The notes: generated by a model not told the origin, from the letters alone. A stretch of 64,000 nt of DNA from a bacterium (GCA_022072055.1 JAJVIK010000017.1:124001-188000); one strand, 5' to 3'; positions 25,012-34,163 are shown, counted from the first letter of the stretch. Translations and numbers: made by a program.

Positions 25012-25722
25012 GAAAGGTCTTCGGGCTTTGAGCGCGAGGAAATGCGCATGGCGAGGATCGAACCTTCCAAGGGGCGCGGGGAGCGGGAAGTACCCGGACC
25101 CGAGCACTCGCTCCACTCGCAGGCCATGGCCCTCCAAGAGCTCCACCAACCCGCGATAGGCAAACACGCGTAGGTGCAGCCAGCTCGTGTATTGGGTTGA
25201 TTGCCCTCGGTTGATTGCGAGCGGATTGCCGATGCCCAACCGGGAGGCGCTCACATTGGTGAGGCTGAAAGGCTGCCAACCGAGCGCGAGGGAAGCGAGG
25301 TTGCACCAGCTCGCCAGGTTCTCGGTGGAGAGCACACAGTATCCGCCGGGCTTGAGGATGCGCACGATCTCGGCCAGGAAACGGTCCGTGTCGGCGAGGT
25401 GCTCGATCACCTGGTTGGTGTGGACCCCATCGAAGCTTGAGTCCGCGAAGGGGAGGATTCCATTCAGGTCGCCTTGATGCGTTTGGATCCCGCGCCGCGC
25501 GGCCTCTTCAAGACGTTCCCCGACCACATCCAGGCCGTGAAGGTCCGCGGTCCCGATCCGCTTCCCCAATGCAAGGGTCCAGTCTCCATTGTCGCAGCCG
25601 AGATCGAGCAGGGCGGCGTTGGAATTGGGTTCGAGGAGTTCGAGGATCTGCTCCCGGTTGAGCCGGTCGGCGCGCGAGCGCATGCGATGGAACCAGGAAC
25701 GGAGCATGGGGGAGTGTGGCAT
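25009..25722 (-). CDS. SAM-dependent class I methyltransferase
   Basis: About 237 aa. LLDLGCDNGDWTLALGKRIG is motif I, LHGLDVVGERLEEA motif II, GDLNGILPFADSSFDGVHTN motifs III/IV, and HLADTDRFLAEIVRILKPGG is the Methyltransf_11 pattern. The C-terminus (WLHLRVFAYRGLVELLEGHG) is often seen in methyltransferases near glycan or lipid genes. The substrate cannot be told. The start is uncertain: 25722 or 25707 fit the domain, neither has a ribosome binding site, and a longer frame reaches 25926. Its stop abuts repeat copy 3. Confidence 0.85.
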   Translation of the reverse strand: MPHSPMLRSWFHRMRSRADRLNREQILELLEPNSNAALLDLGCDNGDWTLALGKRIGTADLHGLDVVGERLEEAARRGIQTHQGDLNGILPFADSSFDGVHTNQVIEHLADTDRFLAEIVRILKPGGYCVLSTENLASWCNLASLALGWQPFSLTNVSASRLGIGNPLAINRGQSTQYTSWLHLRVFAYRGLVELLEGHGLRVERVLGSGYFPLPAPLGRFDPRHAHFLALKARRPF

Positions 25723-25898
25723 AGGGGGGGAGGCCAGTTGAGCCTGTTGAGTAAACCATGAGCTCCTCAATCTGGAAGCGACCGTGAGGGATACGGGTGG
25801 GGGATGCGACAAGCGGAGCGCACAACTCACTCCAGCGCGGACCGTCAAAGTGCTGCGCACTTCTCCGTCCACTGACTTCAAGCGTGATTCCGCAGACA

Positions 25899-26237
25899 TT
25901 ACGCCGGGGGGTGGGTCTTGAGCCAATCGCGTAGCGCCGCGTTCATTCGCGTTTGCCAGCCTGGGCCAGCCGCACGGAAGGCCGCGAGAATATCGCGGTC
26001 GAATCGAATCGTGGTTGACTCTTTGTCGCTTCCCGCAGGGCGCCCGCGTTGCTTCCGGTACGCCTCAACTCCTGCCTGCATTTCCTCGCGTGTCAGCGGC
26101 CGTTCATCCTCGGTCTTTCCGTCCCAAACATACGGTGCGTTGGCGCGTACTTTCGCCACATCCGTCCGACTCTCGCCGCGCTTGCGCGCGGCGCTCATTT
26201 TGTCAGTGGTCGTTAAAGTCATTTTCGAGCCAGCCAT
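25899..26237 (-). CDS. brnA: BrnA-type antitoxin
   Basis: 112 aa from the ATG at 26237, chosen because AAAGGAG lies eight bases upstream. The C-terminal half is the BrnA ribbon-helix-helix: GRPAGSDKESTTIRFDRDIL, then AAFRAAGPGWQTRMNAALRDWLK. It binds and neutralises BrnT and represses the operon. The N-terminal half (KRGESRTDVAKVRANAPYVW) is the toxin-wrapping part. It overlaps brnT by 35 nt, an overlap typical of toxin-antitoxin pairs with the toxin gene first. Confidence 0.9.
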   Translation of the reverse strand: MAGSKMTLTTTDKMSAARKRGESRTDVAKVRANAPYVWDGKTEDERPLTREEMQAGVEAYRKQRGRPAGSDKESTTIRFDRDILAAFRAAGPGWQTRMNAALRDWLKTHPPA

Positions 26238-26502
26238 GGTAGGCGCTCCTTTCGTCTTCGCTTGCTGGCCGGAAGCTAACGATCCGCAGGGTTTCGTCAC
26301 GGGTTACATGCACAACCGTCAGCACTGCCAGCACATCAAACACGTAGGCGAACAACTGCGTCCGCTTCTCTTCGTCCCGCACACTCTCAACGTCCAGACG
26401 ATACGGGCTTTCGAGCACCATCACTGCGTCAATGAAGTCCAACCCGTGCTTGTCGAGGTTGGCTTGCCGCTTCGTTTCGTCCCAGAAAATGGGCTTGGCC
26501 AT
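26203..26502 (-). CDS. brnT: BrnT-type toxin (RelE-fold ribonuclease)
   Basis: 99 aa from the ATG at 26502 (MAKPIFWDETKRQANLDKHG). The W-D-E-x-K-x-x-x-N-x-x-K-H-G start is the BrnT signature. LRIVSFRPASEDERSAY near the C-terminus carries the conserved Arg/Ser/Tyr pattern of the nuclease site. BrnT cleaves RNA and slows growth when BrnA is lost. Transcribed together with brnA. There is no leader: the predicted transcription start falls at or next to the ATG. Confidence 0.92.
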   Translation of the reverse strand: MAKPIFWDETKRQANLDKHGLDFIDAVMVLESPYRLDVESVRDEEKRTQLFAYVFDVLAVLTVVHVTRDETLRIVSFRPASEDERSAYHGWLENDFNDH

Positions 26503-26509
26503 TAGATTT

Positions 26510-26538
26510 ATTGTGGTAACATTAATTCGGGGAGTCAA
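26510..26538 (-). promoter_or_regulatory. brnTA promoter and likely BrnA operator
   Basis: On the minus strand TTGACT (26538-26533), 17 bases, then CACAAT (26515-26510). The imperfect inverted repeat TTAATGTTA...TTGTGG spans the spacer and -10 and could bind BrnA. Only seven bases separate the -10 from the brnT ATG, which suggests a leaderless mRNA. Confidence 0.5.
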
Positions 26539-26849
26539 GAAGAGGCGGTTGCGCGCCTGTAGCGAAATCCAGGAGCTGATGAAGGACGGGGGAAATGGGC
26601 GCCCATTGGAGTTTCCTCTACCCCAGACCGCATCCGTGTATTCACTGAATTCGAGTCCCATCGATCGCAGAACGCGAAATTCCACCCCAGGGCGACTCGA
26701 CCTCAGTCTGGGAGATAGCCCCGGGCCGACACACTCGCTCCCTCACGGTCGCGGTACAGCATGGAGTGAGAAACCGCCTTCGCGCATTGGCCGAGACGGT
26801 GTACCCTTCCGCGGATCAAAGACAATTCCCAGTCGAGGAGGTTCTCCCC
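26539..26849. other. Intergenic region before pseudopilin gene
   Basis: About 310 nt. I see no gene: several frames are open but unrecognisable. The segment around 26720-26752 contains ACACTCGCTCCCTCACGGTC, a style seen in dispersed repeats of such genomes, and the part next to the toxin is lower in GC. The pseudopilin promoter must lie here but is not obvious. Confidence 0.35.
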
Positions 26850-27572
26850 ATGAGCCTCAAGTCCCAAACCCCGCGCCGCGGCGCGTCCGGATTCACGCTC
26901 ATTGAGCTGCTGATCGTGATCGCGATCATCCTGATCCTGATCGCCATCGCCCTGCCGAACTTCCTTGAGGCGCAGATTCGCGCCAAGGCGGTCCGCTCGG
27001 CGGGCGAGTCCCGCTCGCTTGGCCTTGCGGTGGAATCGTTGCGCGTGGACCGCAACACCCTCTTGATCGACATCTGGGATGATGATTCGGTTCTGGGAGT
27101 CCAGCGGCTGCTCCAATTCTTCGGCGGGATCGCCAACACCAACAAGGCCACGCGCCTCCAGCGCGATGTGATGGCCCCGCTCACCACTCCGGTGAAATAC
27201 ATCGTCTCGATTCCCCAAGACCCGTTCCTGAAAGATCCCAAGACAGTCGCCACCAGCGAGACCTGGACCGGGCAGCTCGACACCTACACTTACTTCGACC
27301 GGGACCCGGCGATCCCGGATGTGGCCGACGGCAAAGCGGGGGTGGGCAAGAACTCCTGGCCGGATGACCACAATATCCAGGGGTATCACGCCGCCAACAC
27401 CGCCATCTCCCAGGTGCGTCGCCTGGCCGATGGAGAGTTCGCGCTGATTGGCTCCGGTCCCGACGGACAAGTTGTCCAGAACGGTTTCCGAGGGGTTCCC
27501 TACAGCCCGACCAACGGCACGCGGAGCAACGGAAACATCACCTGGAGGTCCGCCGGAACCCTGAACCGCTGA
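26850..27572 (+). CDS. Type II secretion/type IV pilin-like pseudopilin
   Basis: 240 aa from the ATG at 26850 with GAGGAGG eight bases upstream. GASG/FTLIELL is a prepilin peptidase site with Gly14 before the cleavage, Phe15 at +1 and Glu19 at +5. A single hydrophobic helix follows, ending ALPNFLEAQIRAK. The globular part is Gly/Asp-rich, with LVSI/PQDPF and a C-terminal PYSPTNGTRSNGN motif. Such proteins are often numerous in Planctomycetes, Sumerlaeota and Hydrogenedentota and are not confined to pilus operons. Role (secretion pseudopilus or surface filament) unknown. A second one is at 51821-52582. Confidence 0.88.
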   Translation: MSLKSQTPRRGASGFTLIELLIVIAIILILIAIALPNFLEAQIRAKAVRSAGESRSLGLAVESLRVDRNTLLIDIWDDDSVLGVQRLLQFFGGIANTNKATRLQRDVMAPLTTPVKYIVSIPQDPFLKDPKTVATSETWTGQLDTYTYFDRDPAIPDVADGKAGVGKNSWPDDHNIQGYHAANTAISQVRRLADGEFALIGSGPDGQVVQNGFRGVPYSPTNGTRSNGNITWRSAGTLNR

Positions 27573-27687
27573 GGGCTTCCGTAGACAGGGAGGGGACCTC
27601 CCGATATGATCAGCCTGTGGCTCTTGCGGGACCCCACGACCCTCCCGGAGCGCCCCAAACCCGAACCATTTCCCGCTGGAGGGATTG

Positions 27688-29142
27688 ATGAAGACAATCT
27701 TCCGCTTCTTCCTGGTGACCGGGCTGCTCATGGCCAGTTGCCTGAGCATCACCCTCGGTGTCCAGAAATCGGTCTACGCCCTGGACCATCTGCGCAACTC
27801 CAACGAGGAGATGCGCCAATTCATCCATGTTTACGATGAGGTCCTGAAGAACTATGTCGAGGTCAAGGAGGCCACCCCCTCCAGCCTGATGGAAGGCGCG
27901 ATCTTCGGGATGCTCCAGACCCTGGATCCCTACAGCCAGTACTTCCCTCCCCAGGAATACAAGAAATTCAACGAGGCCACCCAGGGAGAGTTCGGCGGGC
28001 TGGGGATTCGCATCAACCTCGCGCGCCCGGATGCCATCTGGCTGCCCGGTTGGCTTTCGGTGGTCGAGCCGATCAAGAACACCCCCTCCACTCGCTGCAA
28101 GGCGGTTTTGGACGGCAAGGAGTATGTCGGTTTGCAGCCGGATGACCGGATTGTGAAGATCGGACCGGAATCCACCCGCGCGATGTCCCAAGACCAAGCG
28201 GTCGATAAACTCAAGGGGCCGCCGGGAACCACGGTCACCATCCAGATCGCGCGCCGTCTGCCGGAGGGCAACGCGGTCCTGCTCGATTTCACCATTGAGC
28301 GCGGTTTGATCTCGGTGCCCCCGATCGAGGATGACGACATCAAGATGATCGATGATGACCTCGGCTATATCTGGCTGAAGGATTTCACCAGCCACGCGCA
28401 CGAGGCCATGGAGGCCGCGATCAAGAACCTCAAGGGGCAGGGGATGAAGGGGCTGATCTTCGACCTGCGCGACAACACCGGGGGGCTGCTGCCGGTGGCG
28501 ATTGAGATCTGCGAGATGTTCGTCAAACGCGGGGAAGTGGTGCTGTATGTCGATTCCCGGAACGACCGCGACGATGAGACTTACTACTCGCGCGAGGACC
28601 CGCTCACCGATATCCCGCTCGCGGTGTTGGTCAACAACAACTCCGCCAGCGCCTCGGAGATTGTGGCCGGCTGCATTCAGGATCACGACCGCGGGCTGAT
28701 TGTGGGGCCGGAGCCGGGAGTGAACACTTACGGCAAAGGGTCGGTGCAGACCGTGATCAAGATGGAGGACGGCTCCGGGCTCAAGCTCACCACCGCGCTG
28801 TGGTTCACCCCGAGCCGCCAGAAGATTCACAAGAACGGGATCACCCCCAACGCCTGGTCGGATGTGAATTGGGAGTATTGGCTGAACCTTCGTCAGGCGG
28901 ACAAGGTCGGATACCTCAAGCCGAAGATGCTCCGCAGCCAGCACACCCAGGAGCCGGATGGTAAGAACACCGATGTGACGGTCGAGGAGCTGCTTGGCAA
29001 ACCCTCCAAGGAGGACCAGACCAAGGACCTCTATGACAAGCAGTTGTTCCTCGCGGCGCAACTCCTGCACGCCAAGCTTTCCGACCAGGAAGCCGGCGCT
29101 GCCGCGGCCACGGCGGACGCCAAAAGCGGCGCGAAGAAGTAA
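27688..29142 (+). CDS. ctpA: C-terminal processing (S41) peptidase with PDZ domain
   Basis: 484 aa from the ATG at 27688 (GGAGGG six bases upstream). Signal or anchor at 5-25 (IFRFFLVTGLLMASCLSITL), so it acts in the periplasm. PDZ domain residues about 95-190 (GGLGIRI ... LQPDDRIVKIG ... VDKLKGPPGT). The S41 core follows (GYIWLKDF, LIFDLRDNTGG). Catalytic Ser is in NNNSASASEI and Lys in YGKGSVQT. It cleaves protein C-termini or substrates targeted by them. The tail is Ala/Lys-rich and disordered. tsaD starts 1 nt after the stop, so they form one operon. Confidence 0.93.
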   Translation: MKTIFRFFLVTGLLMASCLSITLGVQKSVYALDHLRNSNEEMRQFIHVYDEVLKNYVEVKEATPSSLMEGAIFGMLQTLDPYSQYFPPQEYKKFNEATQGEFGGLGIRINLARPDAIWLPGWLSVVEPIKNTPSTRCKAVLDGKEYVGLQPDDRIVKIGPESTRAMSQDQAVDKLKGPPGTTVTIQIARRLPEGNAVLLDFTIERGLISVPPIEDDDIKMIDDDLGYIWLKDFTSHAHEAMEAAIKNLKGQGMKGLIFDLRDNTGGLLPVAIEICEMFVKRGEVVLYVDSRNDRDDETYYSREDPLTDIPLAVLVNNNSASASEIVAGCIQDHDRGLIVGPEPGVNTYGKGSVQTVIKMEDGSGLKLTTALWFTPSRQKIHKNGITPNAWSDVNWEYWLNLRQADKVGYLKPKMLRSQHTQEPDGKNTDVTVEELLGKPSKEDQTKDLYDKQLFLAAQLLHAKLSDQEAGAAAATADAKSGAKK

Positions 29143-29143
29143 G

Positions 29144-30151
29144 GTGCGGCTGCTCGCGATTGAGACCTCCTGTGATGAGACTGCGGTGGCGCTCATCCAG
29201 GATCGTGGGCGAGTGGAGGTCTCGTATGTCAATTCCCAGGTCCACCTGCACCGTCCATTCGGCGGGGTGGTGCCGGAGGTGGCCTCGCGCGCTCATCAGG
29301 AGTGGCTGCCCCTGCTGGTCAAGCGCGCCCTGCTGGAAAGCGGGCGAGAGCCATCCGATTTGGATGGAATCGCGGTGACCCGCGGCCCCGGTCTGATTGG
29401 GGCGCTGCTTGTGGGGGTCTCCTTCGCCAAGGCGCTTTCCTTGGGCTGGGGGATCCCCTGGATCGGAATCAACCACCTCGAAGGCCATCTTGCCTCGCTC
29501 GATCTGGCCGACCCGCCCTTTGATCCTCCGTATGTGGCGCTGCTTGTCTCCGGCGGGCACACGGAATACCTCGATGTCTCGGAGGACTGGAGCATTCGTT
29601 ACCTGGGCGGAACCCATGATGACGCCGCCGGGGAGGCCTTCGACAAGGTTGCCTCGATCCTCGAACTCGGCTACCCCGGCGGTCCGGCGATTGAGAAGGC
29701 GGCGCGGGAATACTCGGGAGGGCTTCACCCGTTCCCACGTCCCATGAAGGGGCGCGAGGGGTGCGACATCAGTTTCAGCGGGCTCAAGACCGCCGTGCTG
29801 CTCGCGGTTCAAGCCGAAGGGGGCTTGCCGGCCAATGGGGACACTTCCCGTTGGGCCGCCTCCTTCCAGCAAGCGGCGGTGGAGGCGCTCACCGACAAGC
29901 TCCAGGCGGCCGCCGACATGGCCGGAAGAAACCGAATCGCATTGGTGGGCGGGGTGGCCGCGAATGGCGCGCTGCGCGAGTCGGTCCGGGCGCTCGCCAA
30001 GCGCCGTGGCTGGGCCCATGGAGTCTGCCCGCTCAAGTATTGCGGGGACAACGCGGCGATGATCGGCGCCGCCGCTTTCCGGGCCCTCCCGCGCGAGAGT
30101 TGGTCGCCGATGGAACTCGAGGCCGACCCGAGGCTCTCGCTATGTCCCTGA
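29144..30151 (+). CDS. tsaD: tRNA N6-adenosine threonylcarbamoyltransferase TsaD
   Basis: 335 aa from the GTG at 29144 (VRLLAIETSCDETAVALI). Transfers threonylcarbamoyl to A37 of ANN-decoding tRNAs with TsaB/TsaE, in the cytoplasm. The metal motif HLEGHLAS, SGGHTEYLDV and GEAFDKVASILELGYPGGP are all present, as are FSGLKTAV and the C-terminal YCGDNAAMIG. Full length. An upstream in-frame ATG inside ctpA is rejected because the family starts here. It overlaps the heme gene by 10 nt. Confidence 0.97.
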   Translation: MRLLAIETSCDETAVALIQDRGRVEVSYVNSQVHLHRPFGGVVPEVASRAHQEWLPLLVKRALLESGREPSDLDGIAVTRGPGLIGALLVGVSFAKALSLGWGIPWIGINHLEGHLASLDLADPPFDPPYVALLVSGGHTEYLDVSEDWSIRYLGGTHDDAAGEAFDKVASILELGYPGGPAIEKAAREYSGGLHPFPRPMKGREGCDISFSGLKTAVLLAVQAEGGLPANGDTSRWAASFQQAAVEALTDKLQAAADMAGRNRIALVGGVAANGALRESVRALAKRRGWAHGVCPLKYCGDNAAMIGAAAFRALPRESWSPMELEADPRLSLCP

Positions 30152-31524
30152 ACGCCACGCATGAGGCGGTGGTGATCGGCGCCGGAGTCAGCGGCCTCGC
30201 GCTGGCGCATGACCTCCATCGAGCGGGGCTGGAGGCGCTGGTCCTTGAGAAAGGCTCGGAGCCGGGAGGGTGCGCCCGCACCCACTCGGAATCCGGGTTT
30301 CTGTTCGAGCGTGGACCCTTCAACCTGCTGGTCCGAAACCCGCTTTTTGAGAGCCTTCTCGGAGACCTCAATGACCGCGTGGAGGTGGTCCCACCCAGTC
30401 CGAGCGCCAAGCGGCGTGAGATTCTTCTCGGCGGCATGCGTCGCAAGGTCCCGATGTCGCTCCCGGATGCCTTAGCCACCCCGCTGCTCTCTCCCGCCCA
30501 GAAGCTGCGCGCGCTCGCGGAGCCGCTTCTGGGACATCGCCCCACCTCCGCGGACCCGACTCTCGGCGACCTGATTCGGCGTCGCTTTGGGAACGGCATC
30601 GCGGATCGTGTGGTGAGCGCGGTGGTCGCGGGAGTTTTCGGCGGGGACCTGGACCAGCTCAGCGCCAGGTCCTGCTTTCCGCTCCTTTGGGAGGTGGACC
30701 AATCATCTTCCAGCCTGATCCTGGGGCTGATCCGGAAAGGGTTTCAGTCCCGCAAAAATCCACGCCGGAAATGGAAGGGGATGATCTCCTTCCGGGATGG
30801 AGTGGGCGGCTTTTGTCGGGCCATGGCCTCAGTCTTGGGGGAGAGGCTTCATCTCAACACCGGGGTGGAGTCCATCGAGCGGATCGAGGGGGGCTATCGG
30901 GTGAATGTCCGCTCCAGTCACGGCGAGAGCGGGGAGATCCGCACCGCAAGGCTCATTCTTGGAACCGACCTTCCAGCGGCGCGCGGGCTGCTTTCCCCCT
31001 GGGCGCGCCCGGTGGCGGAGCTGCTCGAGCCGATTGAGAGCGTGTCGCTCGCGGTGGTCAACGCCGGATTCGGGCCGGAGGCTTTTCCCACGGCCCCGGA
31101 GGGGTTCGGATTCCTGGTCCCGAAGGTCGAAAAAGGGGTTTCGATCCTTGGAGCGCTGTTCGCCTCTTCGGTTTTTCCGCATCAGGCGCCGGAAGGCTGC
31201 CACTCGATCCGCATCTTCATCGGCGGGACTCGCTCACCGGGGTGGGTCCGGTTTGGGGATGAGGAGCTGGTCGAGCGCGCGCTCGCCGAACTCGCGCGCT
31301 TTCTACCGATCAAAGCCAAGCCGCGCGCGCTTGCGGTCTCCAAGTGGCCCGATTCGGTTCCGCAGATGAAGCCGGGCCATTTTGAGCGCATCGCGGAGGT
31401 CGAGGGCTTGCTTGAGCGCGAGTATCCCGGCCTTCACCTGGTTGGGAACTATCTCCACGGGGTTTCCGTGAATGACTGTGTGGTGCATGCCCGGACCACG
31501 GCGGCGCGTCTGCTCGCGGGGTAG
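30142..31524 (+). CDS. hemG: Protoporphyrinogen/coproporphyrinogen oxidase (HemY/HemG type)
   Basis: 460 aa from the ATG at 30142. FAD amine-oxidase fold: VVIGAGVSGLALAHDLHRAG, VLEKGSEPGGCARTHSESGF, RFGNGIADRVVSAVVAGVFG (the PPO-type GDLDQLS region), and HLVGNYLHGVSVNDCV at the C-terminus. It oxidises protoporphyrinogen IX (or coproporphyrinogen III) in heme synthesis at the membrane. The VVAGVFGGD and GNYLHGVS motifs separate it from other amine oxidases. The start overlaps tsaD by 10 nt, so the two are coupled although functionally unrelated. Confidence 0.92.
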   Translation: MSLNATHEAVVIGAGVSGLALAHDLHRAGLEALVLEKGSEPGGCARTHSESGFLFERGPFNLLVRNPLFESLLGDLNDRVEVVPPSPSAKRREILLGGMRRKVPMSLPDALATPLLSPAQKLRALAEPLLGHRPTSADPTLGDLIRRRFGNGIADRVVSAVVAGVFGGDLDQLSARSCFPLLWEVDQSSSSLILGLIRKGFQSRKNPRRKWKGMISFRDGVGGFCRAMASVLGERLHLNTGVESIERIEGGYRVNVRSSHGESGEIRTARLILGTDLPAARGLLSPWARPVAELLEPIESVSLAVVNAGFGPEAFPTAPEGFGFLVPKVEKGVSILGALFASSVFPHQAPEGCHSIRIFIGGTRSPGWVRFGDEELVERALAELARFLPIKAKPRALAVSKWPDSVPQMKPGHFERIAEVEGLLEREYPGLHLVGNYLHGVSVNDCVVHARTTAARLLAG

Positions 31525-31554
31525 GGCGAATGCCACAGTCGCGCCGGAGGGGCG

Positions 31555-32664
31555 CTACGCTTTCAAGCCCAATCCCAATTTCTCCTTGCAGAAGCGGATG
31601 CTCTGCTCCAGGTCGAAGAGTTGCTGCTGTTTCTGGACCTCCGGACCTTCGCCGCTGGGCCTGCCGGGGGGGGCGACCGCCGGTCTCCCGCGCTTGGCGA
31701 GGGCCACAAAGCGCGCAAGGTCCGCGGCGCGCCCTCGAGGGTAGGTGTCCCAGAATGCGGGTTCCAGATAATGGAATTCCTGCGGACCACCCGAAATGAT
31801 CTCCAAGATGAAGGGGATTCCCGGGCAAAGCTCGGCGAACCGGTTCACATAGACCTCCCAATCCACTGCCCCATCCCCCATGTTGGTCCATTGGACCGCC
31901 GCGCCTGTTTCGATTTCCCACACCGCGCTGTCGCGCATCCCGGAGGCCGCCGCGAGGGGACCGAGGATCTCCAGGCTCGCCAGCGGGTCCTCGACCGTCC
32001 AGGTGGCGTTGCCGGAGTCCAGGGTGACCCCGACAAAATCCTTTCCGGCGGCTTCGACCAAGCCCGCGAGCTCCCATGCCTGCATGTCGCCCGCGTGGTT
32101 CTCGATGGCGATCTTGACCCCAGTCTCCAGCGCCACCGAGCGCACGCCGCGGCAGACCTTCACGGTCTCCTCGATGTGCGGGTATATGTTCCCCTCCGAC
32201 TTGCGGTCGCCACGGTGCCCGAGGTAACAGCGGAAGGCCTTCGCGCCCAAAGTCTTGGCGATACGCAACCCCAGGGTGAGCAGCTCTTGGGGTGAGCCAT
32301 ATTTCGGGTCCCAGGCGCCGGAGGTGGGGCAAATGCTGTTGGTACCGGGGATGATCTGGACCCCGAGGCGGTCCGCCTTCTCCTTGAGGCCCGCCAGATA
32401 GCTCTCCTCAAAGCTGGTGTAGACCCCCAGGTTCGAAAGCATCAGCACATCGACCCCCACTTGTCCGGCGTAATCGAGGAGCTGCTCGGCATTCCACCCC
32501 AGCGAGCGGATCGAAAAGTTGTCGAACCCAAGCGGGATGTCTCGCTTGGGGGGAGCGGACGCGACAGGCTCCTCCGCGCGGCTGGGGCGGGATAGGGCGA
32601 GCGCCGCGCCGGCGGCTCCGGCCAGGAAGGCGCGGCGAGTGGGGGTGAATGGGTTGTTGTCCAT
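31555..32664 (-). CDS. Tat-exported sugar phosphate isomerase/epimerase-like TIM-barrel protein
   Basis: 369 aa from the ATG at 32664 with GGAGGT four bases upstream. TRRAFLAGAAGAALALS is a twin-arginine signal. The AP-endonuclease-2/xylose isomerase-like barrel shows a metal-ligand set: Glu in IAIENHAGD, Asp in GVTLDSGNA and Glu in FILEIISGG. The probable role is periplasmic isomerisation or epimerisation of a sugar or polyol. It stands alone on the minus strand, convergent with hemG, after the TPR/DUF6263 gene. Confidence 0.87.
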   Translation of the reverse strand: MDNNPFTPTRRAFLAGAAGAALALSRPSRAEEPVASAPPKRDIPLGFDNFSIRSLGWNAEQLLDYAGQVGVDVLMLSNLGVYTSFEESYLAGLKEKADRLGVQIIPGTNSICPTSGAWDPKYGSPQELLTLGLRIAKTLGAKAFRCYLGHRGDRKSEGNIYPHIEETVKVCRGVRSVALETGVKIAIENHAGDMQAWELAGLVEAAGKDFVGVTLDSGNATWTVEDPLASLEILGPLAAASGMRDSAVWEIETGAAVQWTNMGDGAVDWEVYVNRFAELCPGIPFILEIISGGPQEFHYLEPAFWDTYPRGRAADLARFVALAKRGRPAVAPPGRPSGEGPEVQKQQQLFDLEQSIRFCKEKLGLGLKA

Positions 32665-32687
32665 CTGGACCTCCGTGGAAAGGCGAA

Positions 32688-32709
32688 GAGCGGGCCTCCC
32701 AGCCCGCTC
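32688..32709. terminator. Strong hairpin between minus-strand genes
   Basis: GAGCGGGC-CTCCCA-GCCCGCTC, perfect 8-bp stem. It lies 66 nt past the stop of the TPR/DUF6263 gene and just upstream of the isomerase start. Only a weak TTCGCCTTT follows on the minus strand, so it may be a terminator or a processing site. Confidence 0.45.
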
Positions 32710-32774
32710 GAAGCGGGGAGGGTAACCCATTTCGGCCCATCGCGCAGCAGGCGAACTGGGAAAGACCACGCGGT

Positions 32775-34163
32775 CTACAATCGCTCCAGCTTGCTCTGAA
32801 TTCTCACCGAAGCCTTCAGGTTCATCTTCGGAAGCGCGGGCATGCCGGGCGGGGGAGCGCCGCCACCCATCATCGCCGCCATGTCGAGCTCGGTGGAAAA
32901 GCTCAGGTCGTAGTCTTGGGTGTTCGACAAGAGATGCCCCGGGTCCTTGGAGAAGAGCAGCTTCCCGGTCCCTTGAGACTTTTCCACATTCAGTTTGAGA
33001 TCCTTCGGGATCGGCATCGGTCCCGCGCCCGGTCCGCTGGGCGCAAGAGTGAGATGGTGCTCGGAACTCGAGACAATCTGAAGGCAATCCACCCCGCCCA
33101 CATTCTCGCTCGGCCCCACGCCGCTCGTGGTCCGGGTGGACACCTTTCCGAAACCGGGGATGGGTTGCTCGGTGGCGGTCTCCCAGCTTCCATCCACCGC
33201 CACCGGGGCGGTGGGCAGTCCGCCATAGAGGGGCTCCAGAAGCTTCCGAAGGTCCTCCTGCTTAAGCTCCGAGCCGAGTCCTCCCGGCGGCGCGCCGGGC
33301 GGGGTGTCCTTCGCGATGTCCTCCAGAAGCGCCTCCATCCCTTTCACCTCCCGGACCTGGCCATGTTTATCCACTCGGACCGTAAGGGGCTTGGTGGAAA
33401 GGTCCGGCGCGCCGGGCGCGGCGGCGGTGGAGGAGAACGAGGTCTGCATCGGCGGGGGACCATTGAATTGAAACTCATAGGACTCGACGGCGAGCTCCAG
33501 AGTGGCGGTTCCCTCCGCGTCCACTTCCTTGACAGTCTCGCGGAACACCGCCGAGCCGCGGGCGTTACCGGACATGGGAGGCGGTCCGCCCGGCGGCGCG
33601 GATGGCCCCCCCGGAGGGGCCGCCATCGCCATTTCCACTTTGCCCTCTCCGGAGAGGTTCAGTCGATACTTGGAAACCTCCCCCGCTTTCCATTCCCACT
33701 CAAAGGAGACCATCTCCTTGCGGAGAAAAGGATAGGAATTCGGGTTGGAGACCATGTCGAAGCCCAGGGCCGCAAGCCCCAGCGCCGCCACCGCCGCGAT
33801 GGCGCGGTAGAGGTTTTTCGGGGGGGCTTTGCGCCTGGAGCGTGTCGGCGCGGCCTCCGCGCCCGGGGTCACGGTTTCCCCGGAGAACAGGGGGTCCGCC
33901 GCGGGCGCGGCGGGGGTCACTTGCGCGAGATACTTGTCCAAGTGGGGGTGGTTCGGGGCGAGCTCGCGGACCTTGAGAAAGTCCGCGCGCGCCTGATCGA
34001 GGCTCCCCAGCTTGTAGTGGCACCCGCCGCGCATGAAAAGGGATTCGACATCGGAGGGGCTGTCGGAGAGGATCCGGTCAAAGAGGGCCAAGGCTTCCCT
34101 GTGATTCCCGCCCCGGGCGAGGGCTCTGGCCTGTTCCCGGCGAGCTGCAAGGTCATCCATCAT
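32775..34163 (-). CDS. TPR protein with membrane anchor and DUF6263-like domain
   Basis: About 462 aa from the ATG at 34163 (AGGAGG directly upstream; a second ATG is three bases later). Residues 1-80 are TPR units (ALALFDRILSDSPSDVESLF, then GSLDQARADFLKVRELAPNH). A hydrophobic anchor is near 115-135 (LYRAIAAVAALGLAALGFDM). The rest is an exported beta-rich domain (VSKYRLNLSGEGKVEMAM, VKEVDAEGTATLELAVES, LTVRVDKHGQVREVKG) resembling DUF6263. Pro/Gly-rich inserts (PPGGPSAPPGGPPP) are notable. TPR inside and beta-domain outside is inferred. Function unknown. Confidence 0.75.
   Translation of the reverse strand: MMDDLAARREQARALARGGNHREALALFDRILSDSPSDVESLFMRGGCHYKLGSLDQARADFLKVRELAPNHPHLDKYLAQVTPAAPAADPLFSGETVTPGAEAAPTRSRRKAPPKNLYRAIAAVAALGLAALGFDMVSNPNSYPFLRKEMVSFEWEWKAGEVSKYRLNLSGEGKVEMAMAAPPGGPSAPPGGPPPMSGNARGSAVFRETVKEVDAEGTATLELAVESYEFQFNGPPPMQTSFSSTAAAPGAPDLSTKPLTVRVDKHGQVREVKGMEALLEDIAKDTPPGAPPGGLGSELKQEDLRKLLEPLYGGLPTAPVAVDGSWETATEQPIPGFGKVSTRTTSGVGPSENVGGVDCLQIVSSSEHHLTLAPSGPGAGPMPIPKDLKLNVEKSQGTGKLLFSKDPGHLLSNTQDYDLSFSTELDMAAMMGGGAPPPGMPALPKMNLKASVRIQSKLERL

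Noticed and set aside
27610-29232. 540-codon minus-strand frame opposite ctpA
   Set aside because: Shadow of an unmistakable S41 peptidase with catalytic Ser and Lys.
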